Source of the DNA: Nioella nitratireducens
Lineage (GTDB): Bacteria > Pseudomonadota > Alphaproteobacteria > Rhodobacterales > Rhodobacteraceae
Direction of reading: 5' to 3'
Length of the DNA stretch: 35,745 bases
Assembly: GCF_001879715.1 (NCBI RefSeq)
Contig: NZ_MNBW01000026.1
Span: 1 to 35,745, forward strand
Positions 27,835 through 35,031 of the stretch are shown here, one piece after another; the first letter of the stretch is position 1, and every line of letters starts with the position of its first letter. A program made the translations under genes and the position numbers. The notes under the pieces were generated by a model that saw nothing but the letters and a program-made list of their open reading frames with translations, was not told the DNA's origin and made no database searches.

Positions 27835-28860
27835 ATGACTCACTCCCTGCGCACGGCGCTTGTCACCGGCTCTGCCGGGTTCATCGGCTTTCACCTGAGC
27901 CTGCGTCTGCTTGCACAAGGATGGCGGGTGGTGGGGGTCGACGCCTTGACCGATTACTACGATGTCGGGCTAAAGACCGATCGGCAGGCCCTGCTGCTGG
28001 CTGAACCGCAGTTCCGAGCGGTGAATGAGCGGATCGAGACCCCCGGCCTGCTGGAAGGGCTGTTCGACGACCTCCGCCCCGATACGGTGATCCACCTTGC
28101 CGCGCAGGCCGGGGTGCGCCATTCCATCGAGGCCCCGGAAAGCTATGTCGAGGCCAACCTGATCGGCACCTTCCGCTTGCTGGAAGCCGCCCGCGCCCAT
28201 CCACCGGCCCATATGCTGCTGGCGTCGACCAGTTCGGTCTACGGCGCCAACACGGCCATGCCGTATGGCGAGACCGACAAGGCCGACACGCAGATGTCCT
28301 TTTATGCCGCCACCAAGAAGGCGACCGAGGCGATGGCGCACAGTTATGCCCATCTCTACGATTTGCCGACAACCATGTTCCGATTCTTCACCGTTTACGG
28401 GCCGTGGGGGCGCCCAGACATGGCACCGATCAGGTTTACCCGCGCCATTTTGGAAGGCCGCCCCATCGACGTCTACAACCACGGCAAGATGAAGCGGGAC
28501 TTCACCTTTGTGGATGATCTGGTCGAGGGTATCCTGCGCCTGATCGACGCCGTTCCCGAACGCCCTGCCGACGCGGCGCAAATCCCGGAAGGCGACAGCC
28601 TGTCGCCGGTCGCCCCCTACCGGATCGTCAATATCGGCAACGCCGCACCGGTCCCCCTGTTGGAGTTCATCGCCGCGATCGAGGCTGCGACCGGACGAAC
28701 AGCACAGCAGAACCTGATGGAGATGCAACCCGGCGACGTGACAGCCACATGGGCCGACACCACGTTGCTGCGCCGACTGACCGACTACAGCCCCACGACA
28801 TCCGTGCCCGAGGGCGTGGACCGGTTCGTGACGTGGTTCCGCGACTACTACGCACTCTGA
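27835..28860 (+). CDS. UDP-glucuronate 4-epimerase
   Basis: The enzyme interconverts UDP-glucuronate and UDP-galacturonate. The 341-residue protein shows ALVTGSAGFIGFHLSLRLL, DALTDYYDVGLKTDRQ, HLAAQAGVRHSIEAPESYVEANL, STSSVYGAN, FYAATKKATE (Tyr157, Lys161), FFTVYGPWGRPDMAP and the C-terminal KRDFTFVDDLVEGI. DYYD..LK, the AAQAGVR block and YGPWGRPDMA together mark the CapI/LspL glucuronate epimerase group rather than GalE. The ATG at 27835 gives the normal N-terminus; 42 codons upstream in frame are not needed. It lies between the two RTX genes and belongs functionally with the polysaccharide genes, giving the polymer an acidic sugar (inference). Confidence 0.93.
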   Translation: MTHSLRTALVTGSAGFIGFHLSLRLLAQGWRVVGVDALTDYYDVGLKTDRQALLLAEPQFRAVNERIETPGLLEGLFDDLRPDTVIHLAAQAGVRHSIEAPESYVEANLIGTFRLLEAARAHPPAHMLLASTSSVYGANTAMPYGETDKADTQMSFYAATKKATEAMAHSYAHLYDLPTTMFRFFTVYGPWGRPDMAPIRFTRAILEGRPIDVYNHGKMKRDFTFVDDLVEGILRLIDAVPERPADAAQIPEGDSLSPVAPYRIVNIGNAAPVPLLEFIAAIEAATGRTAQQNLMEMQPGDVTATWADTTLLRRLTDYSPTTSVPEGVDRFVTWFRDYYAL

Positions 28861-28984
28861 CCGGCCGGCTGGTGCGGGTTTTCCAAAATTTGGACTCAAG
28901 CGCCACTGGCCCGCCACAAATCCCCAAAGCGGCGTTAATGCTGCCCGCGCATTCTCCTTCGCATGGTGGGGGCTCCGTAGGGGT

Positions 28985-31696
28985 ATGGGGCCGGGTATGG
29001 CGAGTCTGCAGTTTGTGGCGCTGCTTCAGCGTCAAGTGCCGGAGTTTCTGACGGCAATCAGCGATCTGGACCTGCGCCAAAGCGCGTCGGGGGACTGGGT
29101 GCTGTATGCCACCAGTCGGTCGGGCAGTGAGGTTTCGGTCTTTGCCGTCGCCGCGAACGGCTCCGCGTCGCTGAGAGACAGCCAGACCGTTGCAGGCGAC
29201 ACCGACAGCCTTGCCTTTCTGACAATGGGGGCGACAGACTACGCCCTTGGCCTGTCACCACAGGCCGCCATGTCCCGGCTTTACGCGCTGGACGCGAGCG
29301 GCAATATGACAGGTCCCCCCCGGACCCTGCCACAAAACGCCAATGCCAATGCCATGGACGGGCTGGTTCAGATCGGAATCGGCGGCAATTCCTACCTCTA
29401 CTACACCAACATCGAAAGCCCCGGCCTGGAAGCGTTTCGTATCGAACCGTCGGGCTCTCTCAGCGCCGTCGCCTTGGGAACCGCCGCGCAACCGATTTCA
29501 GGGCTGGCACAGGCCAAATCCGGCAGCACCGACTATCTCCTGACCGCCAACGCCGCCGGTACCCAGCTTCAAAGTTATCAGGTTCTCGCCGACGGCAGCC
29601 TCGTCGAGCGCGGCTCCTGCGGTGCCGAACAGGGCCTTGGCGTCGCGGGAATCAGCGCCTTCGATCACGTAACGGCGGCGGATGGCACTTATGTTGTGGT
29701 GGCCGCGCGGGACAGTTCCTCGCTCAGTGTCCTGCGGATGAACGAAGACGGCTCTCTTTCCCCCTCGGACCACATCATCGACGATCTCACCACTCGATTT
29801 CAGCATGTGACCGCGATCGACACCGTTACCCTTGGCGACAGGATCTTCGTTCTGGCTGGAGGTGCCGACGACGGGCTGTCGATGTTCGAATTGCTGCCCG
29901 GTGGGCGGCTGCTACACCACTCGACCATGCCGGACGGCTTTGGATCCACGCTCGCCAACGTCTCGGCCATCGGCGCAACGGTACAGAACGGGCAGTTGCA
30001 GATCTTCGTGGGCAGCGCGACGGAAACCGGCATTTCGCAGATGTCGGCAGCGCCGGGGACCACCGGTCCAACCCGGTTCGGCGGGGCCGGGAATGACACG
30101 ATCCAAGGCGGCGATACCGGCGATGTGATCTTTGGCGGGGCCGGAAATGACCGGCTCGTAGGCAATGGCGGTGATGATGTGCTGATGGACGGAGCGGGGC
30201 GTGACACGCTCTTCGGGGGCGCCGGGACCGATATTTTCGTGATGGAGGCCGACGGCGCCCGCGATGAGATCCGCGATTTCACCGCGAACGAAGATCGTCT
30301 GGATCTGACCGGATGGCCAATGCTGCGCAATCTGCAACAGATCAGCTTTCAAGAGCTCCAGAACGGCGCGACGATCACATATGGCGACGAAGAGCTGCGA
30401 CTTTACTCCGACAATGGCCTGCCTCTGTCATGGGACGATGTGATGGACAGCACCCCGCTGGGGCTGACCCGCGTGCCAGCCGTTCCCCCCGAGGCAGGCA
30501 CGCCAGAGATCACGTTTACCGGCGGGCCGGGCGCCGATCTGCTGGACGGAAATGTCTATGACAACATCATGGCCGGACTGGCGGGACGCGACACGATCCG
30601 AGGCGCGGACGGCAACGACACGATCGACGGCGGCGACGGCAACGATTATCTGGAAGGAAACCGCGGTGACGACCATCTCGACGGCAGCAGCGGCGATGAC
30701 ACGTTGATTGGCGGCGAACGCGACGACGTTCTGAACGGGGGAACAGGGGGCGATCTGCTGATCGGCGACAGCGGAAACGACAAGATCAACGGCAACAACG
30801 GCAATGACACGCTGGACGGGGGCGTCGGAGACGACCTGCTGAATGGCGGCGTTGGGGCCGATGTTCTGATCGGCGGCAGCGGGCAGGACACGGTCTCTTA
30901 CGAGGGGTCCTACGGGTCGCTGCGGGTCGATCTTTGGTTCCCGCAGATCAACACGAACATCGCCGCGGGCGACACTTATGAAGGCGTCGAGCACCTGATC
31001 GGCTCTCGCGGTTTCGACAACCTGCGCGGGACCATTGGCGACAACCACATTCAGGGCATGGCAAATGTCGACTACATCTTTGGCCGTCGCGGTGCCGACA
31101 CATTGGAGGGCGGCGTCGGCGACGACGTGTTATTCGGCGGGGTCGGCGGCGATCACCTTGATGGCGGAAGCCACCGTGATCGGGCCCAGTATTCCGAAAG
31201 TCAGACCGCGATCCTCGCAGATCTCGCCGACCCCAGCAGAAACACCGGCGAAGCGGCTGGAGATGTCTATGTCAGCATCGAGGATCTTGCCGGCGGAGCC
31301 TACGACGACGTGCTGTTCGGCGATCAGGCAAGCAACCGTCTGTTCGGGCGTGAGAATGATGACCAGCTCTTCGGACGGCAAGGAAATGACTACCTCAACG
31401 GCGGGGGCGGGGCTGACACTCTAGATGGCGGGCTCGGCGACGACACCCTGCGCGGCGGGGCGACCAGCGACACCTTTGTTTTCAACGGCGGCCACGATGT
31501 GATCGAGGACTTCTACTACGACCATATCCAGATCGACTCGTCGATCTGGGCAGGAACCGTGCACGAAATGCTCGCGCTGGCCGTTCAGCAGGGCAACGAC
31601 ATGGTGTTCGACCTTGGAAACGGCAACTCCCTGACACTCAACACCTTCTCAGACACCACCCTGCTCGATACACTCAACAGCATACAGATCATTTGA
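28985..31696 (+). CDS. Large RTX protein with N-terminal beta-propeller-like domain
   Basis: A 903-residue protein without a signal peptide. Residues ~20-360 are a repeat domain of WD/lactonase-like blades (DWVLYATSRSGSEVSVFAVAANG, NSYLYYTNIESPGLEAFRIEPSG, GTYVVVAARDSSSLSVLRMNEDG), so a beta-propeller is likely. Three blocks of calcium-binding nonapeptides follow (residues ~366-415, ~515-640, ~675-835; GGAGNDTIQGG, GGDGNDYLEGN), then a C-terminal region (DTFVFNGGHDVIEDFYYDHIQID) ending LNSIQII, fit for type I secretion. It probably acts as a surface or secreted adhesin, or as a lactonase-like enzyme; no catalytic motif is evident. ATG 28985 or 28997 could start it. No exporter genes are near. 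Confidence 0.88.
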   Translation: MGPGMASLQFVALLQRQVPEFLTAISDLDLRQSASGDWVLYATSRSGSEVSVFAVAANGSASLRDSQTVAGDTDSLAFLTMGATDYALGLSPQAAMSRLYALDASGNMTGPPRTLPQNANANAMDGLVQIGIGGNSYLYYTNIESPGLEAFRIEPSGSLSAVALGTAAQPISGLAQAKSGSTDYLLTANAAGTQLQSYQVLADGSLVERGSCGAEQGLGVAGISAFDHVTAADGTYVVVAARDSSSLSVLRMNEDGSLSPSDHIIDDLTTRFQHVTAIDTVTLGDRIFVLAGGADDGLSMFELLPGGRLLHHSTMPDGFGSTLANVSAIGATVQNGQLQIFVGSATETGISQMSAAPGTTGPTRFGGAGNDTIQGGDTGDVIFGGAGNDRLVGNGGDDVLMDGAGRDTLFGGAGTDIFVMEADGARDEIRDFTANEDRLDLTGWPMLRNLQQISFQELQNGATITYGDEELRLYSDNGLPLSWDDVMDSTPLGLTRVPAVPPEAGTPEITFTGGPGADLLDGNVYDNIMAGLAGRDTIRGADGNDTIDGGDGNDYLEGNRGDDHLDGSSGDDTLIGGERDDVLNGGTGGDLLIGDSGNDKINGNNGNDTLDGGVGDDLLNGGVGADVLIGGSGQDTVSYEGSYGSLRVDLWFPQINTNIAAGDTYEGVEHLIGSRGFDNLRGTIGDNHIQGMANVDYIFGRRGADTLEGGVGDDVLFGGVGGDHLDGGSHRDRAQYSESQTAILADLADPSRNTGEAAGDVYVSIEDLAGGAYDDVLFGDQASNRLFGRENDDQLFGRQGNDYLNGGGGADTLDGGLGDDTLRGGATSDTFVFNGGHDVIEDFYYDHIQIDSSIWAGTVHEMLALAVQQGNDMVFDLGNGNSLTLNTFSDTTLLDTLNSIQII
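30791..30855 (+). repeat. 65-bp exact repeat, copy B (beta-propeller RTX gene)
   Basis: Identical to 26467-26531. The two copies are about 4.3 kb apart in direct orientation, so recombination between them would fuse the two RTX genes in frame and remove the UDP-glucuronate epimerase. Confidence 0.95.
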
Positions 31697-31754
31697 GTAT
31701 CAGGGGGGAAGACACAGGTTTGCAATCGTCTCTAACCCAACCCGAACAAGAAAA

Positions 31755-31779
31755 CCCCAAGGTTTGCCCTTGGGGTCTT
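31755..31779 (-). terminator. Terminator after tRNA-Trp
   Basis: CCCCAAGG-N5-CCTTGGGG is a perfect eight-base stem. Read on the minus strand it is followed by TTTTCTTG, and it starts about 11 bases beyond the tRNA-Trp 3' end, so it terminates the tRNA transcript. Confidence 0.85.
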
Positions 31780-31785
31780 GGGAAA

Positions 31786-31861
31786 TGGCAGGGGCGGCAG
31801 GGCTCGAACCCGCGGCCTGCGGATTTGGAATCCGCTGCTCTACCAACTGAGCTACACCCCT
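31786..31861 (-). tRNA. tRNA-Trp (anticodon CCA)
   Basis: A 76-base cloverleaf on the minus strand. The acceptor stem pairs AGGGGTG with CGCCCCT (one G-U pair), the D arm is AGCTCAGTTGGTAGAGC, the anticodon stem GCGGA/TCCGC encloses TTCCAAA with anticodon CCA, and the T arm contains GGTTCGAGCC. The 3' CCA is encoded. It reads UGG. Confidence 0.96.
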
Positions 31862-31941
31862 AGACTGGAGGAGCGATTACGACATAGGCCGAGCGAGATC
31901 AAGGCCCGTTTGCAGACCTTTCCGCGCTTTCTGACGGCGCA

Positions 31942-32232
31942 TCAGGGGAAGCTGAGGTTGCGTCCGAACAGCAGAACGTCCAGCCCACCGATGATCGACA
32001 TGACCTCGCCACGGATCTCGGAATGCCCGCGGCTGCGCCCCATGGCCATATGCAATGCGGCGATCTGGACTGCGGAAAGCTGGTCGACATCCACCCCTTG
32101 AACATAGTTGGGCAACTCACGCTCGACCGAGCGAACGAGTTGTTCATTCGGTTGGCCATCGGCAAGCGCTGCACAGGGCAGAAGTGTCATCGCAGCAATC
32201 AGGCCGACAGACAGATGGTACCGTGACATCAT
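31942..32232 (-). CDS. Small exported protein, unknown family
   Basis: A 96-residue protein with a signal peptide (YHLSVGLIAAMTLLPCAALADG) and a ~70-residue mature chain (QLVRSVERELPNYVQGVDVDQLSAVQIAALHMAMGRSRGHSEIRGEVMSIIGGLDVLLFGR). The mature part looks all-helical. It has no cysteine and no recognised domain. Of two adjacent ATG codons the first lies nine bases after an AGGGG site, which fits better. The gene sits alone between tRNA-Trp and a CatB-like acetyltransferase on the same strand, about 110 bases downstream of it. Function is unknown. Confidence 0.7.
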   Translation of the reverse strand: MMSRYHLSVGLIAAMTLLPCAALADGQPNEQLVRSVERELPNYVQGVDVDQLSAVQIAALHMAMGRSRGHSEIRGEVMSIIGGLDVLLFGRNLSFP

Positions 32233-32275
32233 CGGGAAAATCCCCTCGTTGTGGTGTAGCGACCATAACACGGAG

Positions 32276-32339
32276 ACAGCGGGGCCACCATCGGGTGCCC
32301 GCTGTCCTCATCCAAAGGTGATGGGCCGCCAACCGGCCC
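32276..32339. other. Two hairpins between acetyltransferase and small exported gene
   Basis: ACAGCGGG-N14-CCCGCTGT (32276-32305) is a perfect eight-base stem, and GGGCCG-N5-CGGCCC (32323-32339) lies next to it. Both sit just after the stop of the minus-strand acetyltransferase. T-runs are weak, so termination is possible but unproven. Confidence 0.45.
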
Positions 32340-32340
32340 G

Positions 32341-32988
32341 TCACCCCCCCTTGAGCAGGGAAAGATCCCCGGAACAAAGCGCATCTTCCGCTTTCAGGAT
32401 GCGGTCGATTGGCCAGTCCCACCACGCGAGGTCCAGCAACGCGTCGATGACCGTTTGGGAAAACCGGCGGCGCAGCACCTTGGCAGGGTTTCCCGCAACA
32501 ATGGAATAGGCAGGGGTCTTTCCGGCCACCACGGCCCCGGACCCGATGATCGAGCCGGTTCCGATACGCGCCCCGGGCAAGACCCGCACCCCCTGCCCCA
32601 GCCAGACATCGTGGCCCACCACCGTATCGGGCCCCGGTTGCGGCATGGATGCCCGGCCCGCAGCAGGGCCGCCCCCGAAAATTGCAAAGGGAAAGCTGGT
32701 GAACCCGTCATAGCGATGATTGGCCGAGGCGGTGATGAAGGTCACCCCATCGGCAATCTGGCAGAACCTTCCGATCACCAGACGCTCTGGTGAGAAATCG
32801 TAGAGATAGGGCGCAAGGTGAAAGGCCCAGTCATTGGGCGGGTGATGTGCGCTGGCATAGGTGTAGTCGCCGATCTCCCACTTCGGGTGGTCGATGGCGG
32901 CTTTAAGGAAAACGGTACCCTTGTGAACGCTGCCATCGGGCAGGGGCACAGGATGAAAGGTATCGGGGGACGGGTAGGAGTCATGCAT
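32341..32988 (-). CDS. CatB-related (xenobiotic/virginiamycin-type) acetyltransferase
   Basis: A 215-residue left-handed beta-helix acetyltransferase. It has LVIGRFCQIADGVTFITASANHRYDGFTSFPF, where the conserved His and Thr/Ser near 'ANHR' match the catalytic region of the XAT class. PDTVVGHDVWLGQGVRVLPGARIGTGSIIGSGAVVAGKTPAYSIVAGNPAKVLRRRF and the C-terminal WWDWPIDRI follow, all diagnostic. Members acetylate antibiotics or sugars; the target here is unknown. The gene stands away from the main polysaccharide cluster, and its context gives no firm hint. A strong-resistance label would be unjustified. The N-terminus is of normal length. Confidence 0.9.
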   Translation of the reverse strand: MHDSYPSPDTFHPVPLPDGSVHKGTVFLKAAIDHPKWEIGDYTYASAHHPPNDWAFHLAPYLYDFSPERLVIGRFCQIADGVTFITASANHRYDGFTSFPFAIFGGGPAAGRASMPQPGPDTVVGHDVWLGQGVRVLPGARIGTGSIIGSGAVVAGKTPAYSIVAGNPAKVLRRRFSQTVIDALLDLAWWDWPIDRILKAEDALCSGDLSLLKGG

Positions 32989-33093
32989 GGCGCAAGCCTT
33001 TCGAAATCTGAAAAACGGAAAAACGGTTCAGATCGCGGCTTTGTCCATGTCACCCTCCATTGGTTGCGTGGGTGTCCTAGCTGAAATGCGCCA

Positions 33094-33120
33094 AAAAGAA
33101 AAGGCCGCCCAAAGGCGGCC
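33094..33120 (-). terminator. Terminator after the outer-membrane protein gene
   Basis: GGCCGCC-N4-GGCGGCC is a perfect seven-base stem. Read on the minus strand it is followed by TTTTCTTTTT. It starts 28 bases past the stop of the beta-barrel gene and separates it from the acetyltransferase. Confidence 0.88.
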
Positions 33121-33147
33121 CTTTCGCAAACCCTGGCAACAAGCGTA

Positions 33148-33976
33148 TCAGAGGCGTTGCAGCGGAATGCGCACGCCGATGCTGATGACCTGCCGGGTGT
33201 TGTCATAGGTCAACGGGGTCAGCGGAGTCCCGGCATCATTGCCCGGAAGCGGGGTCGCGCCACCCTGTGCTTCACCGAGGTCAAAGTAGCGATAGGACAT
33301 TTCCAAAATCACCGGATGCTGACCCGGACGCGTAACCTGCCACGACGCCCCAAGACCGAGCGACCACGCAAAGGACGTTTCCGTGCTGCTGGAAAAGCTG
33401 CGCACCGGTCGCAGGGTCGGGTTGCCCGGGTTTGCGGTGCGGGTCCAGACGCCGACATCATTCATCGCCACGCCGACGCCTGCGGTCAGGAACGGCTGGA
33501 AGACAGAATTGTTGCCCGAAAACTCCATCGGGGCGTAGTAGACATTGCCCATGATGGTGGTGCTGGAAATCGAGCCACCTGTGATATTGGCGTGCGTGTT
33601 GCAGGCCGAGCCGTTGGATGCCGACCCACAGGGGCCCACGGCGTCGGCATCGCCAAACCGCGCAAAGGCCAGCTCGCCGCGAATTCCGTTCTGCCAGTCA
33701 TAGCCCAAGGCGACTTCGCCGAAGCCACCGTTGTCATCCCCGAAGTTGAAGTTGATGACCGGATCGCCCGCCCCGTTCTGCCAATGGGCATTGTCGTAGC
33801 TGTTCGAAGAATAGCCCAAAGCAAAACGGCCATAGGGGCCGTAGGTTACGCTGGCGGTCTGACTGCTCATCGTGGGCGCGGATGCGTCTTGCGCAGACAC
33901 CGGCAAGGCAATCGTGACAAGAGCGACCGAGAGCGACCGAGAGCAGGGCCGCCAATTTGTTGATTCCGACAAACAT
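33148..33976 (-). CDS. Outer-membrane beta-barrel protein, signal peptide split by a frameshift
   Basis: The mature part (SVTYGPYGRFALGYSSNSYDNAHW... RGELAFARFGDAD... VFQPFLTAGVGVAMNDVGVW... SFAWSLGLGASWQV... ILEMSYRYFDLGEA) is an eight-strand-like outer-membrane barrel ending in an aromatic-poor IRIPLQRL. ATG 33976 starts a perfect signal peptide, MFVGINKLAALLSVAL, but that frame is lost after a 10-bp tandem duplication (33921-33940). Removing one copy joins it to VTIALPVSAQDA and restores a normal export signal with a VSA cleavage site. As written, the barrel frame is open further upstream, but those residues (MASFGRCLCLDRHRI...) resemble nothing exported. So the gene is either switched off, phase-variable, or carries a sequencing error. 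A GGGA sequence precedes ATG 33976. Confidence 0.75.
33921..33944. repeat. 10-bp tandem duplication in the signal-peptide region
   Basis: GAGCGACCGA occurs twice head to tail and is followed by the first four bases again (2.4 copies). The unit is not a multiple of three, so gain or loss of one unit shifts the reading frame of the outer-membrane protein. Confidence 0.92.
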
Positions 33977-34032
33977 ATCAAGGTCCCATTATTGTATGGT
34001 CGACATATACGGTGCCGATCGAGACATAGGCA

Positions 34033-34065
34033 ACGCCCGAAAGAGGCCAAACCTCTTTCGGGCGT
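34033..34065. other. Perfect 14-bp hairpin between Gly-rich gene and barrel gene
   Basis: ACGCCCGAAAGAGG-N5-CCTCTTTCGGGCGT lies 18 bases past the stop of the Gly-rich gene. It is as stable as a terminator stem but lacks a T-run on either strand, so it may protect the mRNA end or partly attenuate transcription into the barrel gene. Confidence 0.6.
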
Positions 34066-34083
34066 GCCGCCGTTGCAAAAAGG

Positions 34084-34944
34084 TCAACCGTGACCGGCCA
34101 GGATGGCTTGCCTGATGGCCTCGGCGGACGTCGCAAGATCGGCCATCTGCTGCGCCGTCAGCTCGATTCCCAGGATCGTGGTCACCGCGACAACGGTGTC
34201 TTGCGAAATCGGAACCGTCTTGTCGGAGGCCGCCCCAAGCATCAGCGATGCCAGAGACAGGCTGTCATTGCTCATCCCGAGATCGGCGGGTGTGCTATCG
34301 CCGGTCAACAGCGCCTGCATCATTGCAAGGTTCTGCAAAGGCGAGTCGATAAAGGAAAGGGTGTCCCAGTTGTTCACCAACTGATCCTGCATCTCGGCCA
34401 GAGACAGGCCGTAGAAGTCGCGCATTTCGGGCGTCAAACTGGCCAGAGCCTCGTCATAGGCGCGGTCCAGAACATGCTCGGGCGAGCGGGCGACGTTCAG
34501 GCGGCCAAGTTCGACCTCCGGAATGCCCTCTCCGGCCCAAGCCGGGCGGGTTTCGGGACCGGCACCGGTGCCGCCGCTGCCTTGGCCGGTTTCACCCTGA
34601 CCACCTTGGCCGTTGCCCGCGCCACCTTGGCCGCCGGCACCTTCGCCACCGCCAGCTTCATGACCTCCGGCATCGTGGCCGCCATCTTCATGGCCGCCAT
34701 CATCATGACCACCGCCACCTTGGCCGCCTTGGCCGTTCTGGCCACCCTGGCCCTGACCGCTACCGCCTTGGCCCGCACCACCGTCGTGGCCACCATCGTC
34801 GTGACCAGCGTCAGCCTGGGCCATCGCGGGCTGTGCGCCCAATGGCGTCAGACCCGTCAGGGAAAACGCGCCCATAACCGCTGCAACAGCGATGGCCGAC
34901 AATCCAACCTTCAGCGTGGTTCTTCCAACGTACAATGTGTTCAT
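34084..34944 (-). CDS. Exported Gly/His-rich protein with conserved C-terminal domain (paralogue A)
   Basis: A 286-residue protein beginning with a signal peptide (VGLSAIAVAAVMGAFSLTGLTPLGAQPAMAQA). It then has ~100 residues of Gly, His, Asp and Gln repeats (AGHDDGGHDGGAGQGG, GGHEDGGHDAGGHEAGGG) that could bind metal. The conserved domain follows: WAGEGIPEVELGRLNVARSPEHVLDRAYDEAL, DSPLQNLAMMQALL, GAASDKTVPISQDTVVAVTTIL, ending ILAGHG. I do not know this family. It shares about half its residues in this domain with the next gene, its tandem paralogue. ATG 34944 has AGGAG six bases upstream and was preferred over one seven codons earlier. The barrel gene is next downstream. Confidence 0.78.
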   Translation of the reverse strand: MNTLYVGRTTLKVGLSAIAVAAVMGAFSLTGLTPLGAQPAMAQADAGHDDGGHDGGAGQGGSGQGQGGQNGQGGQGGGGHDDGGHEDGGHDAGGHEAGGGEGAGGQGGAGNGQGGQGETGQGSGGTGAGPETRPAWAGEGIPEVELGRLNVARSPEHVLDRAYDEALASLTPEMRDFYGLSLAEMQDQLVNNWDTLSFIDSPLQNLAMMQALLTGDSTPADLGMSNDSLSLASLMLGAASDKTVPISQDTVVAVTTILGIELTAQQMADLATSAEAIRQAILAGHG

Positions 34945-34978
34945 CCTGTTCTCCTGCCGAAACATGCTTTTTGGGGTC

Positions 34979-35023
34979 GAGCCCGCCGCCCCCGAGATGG
35001 GGGCCTAAGGTGGCGGCGGGCTC
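34979..35023. other. Long hairpin between the two Gly-rich paralogues
   Basis: GAGCCCGCCGCC and GGCGGCGGGCTC form a perfect 12-base stem with CCCC/GGGG able to pair inside the loop. It lies between the stop of paralogue B (35032) and the ribosome site of paralogue A. No T-run follows in the reading direction, so it looks like a processing or stability element, not a clean terminator. Confidence 0.6.
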
Positions 35024-35031
35024 GTGCAGGC

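Noticed and set aside
26510-31480. Regularly repeated GGxGxDxL coding DNA resembling a repeat array
   Set aside because: The periodicity is explained by RTX nonapeptides in protein-coding frames. There are no CRISPR-like spacers or constant repeats.
32341-32988. Antibiotic-resistance acetyltransferase label for the CatB-like gene
   Set aside because: The XAT family includes many sugar acetyltransferases. Nothing in the context or sequence shows drug specificity.
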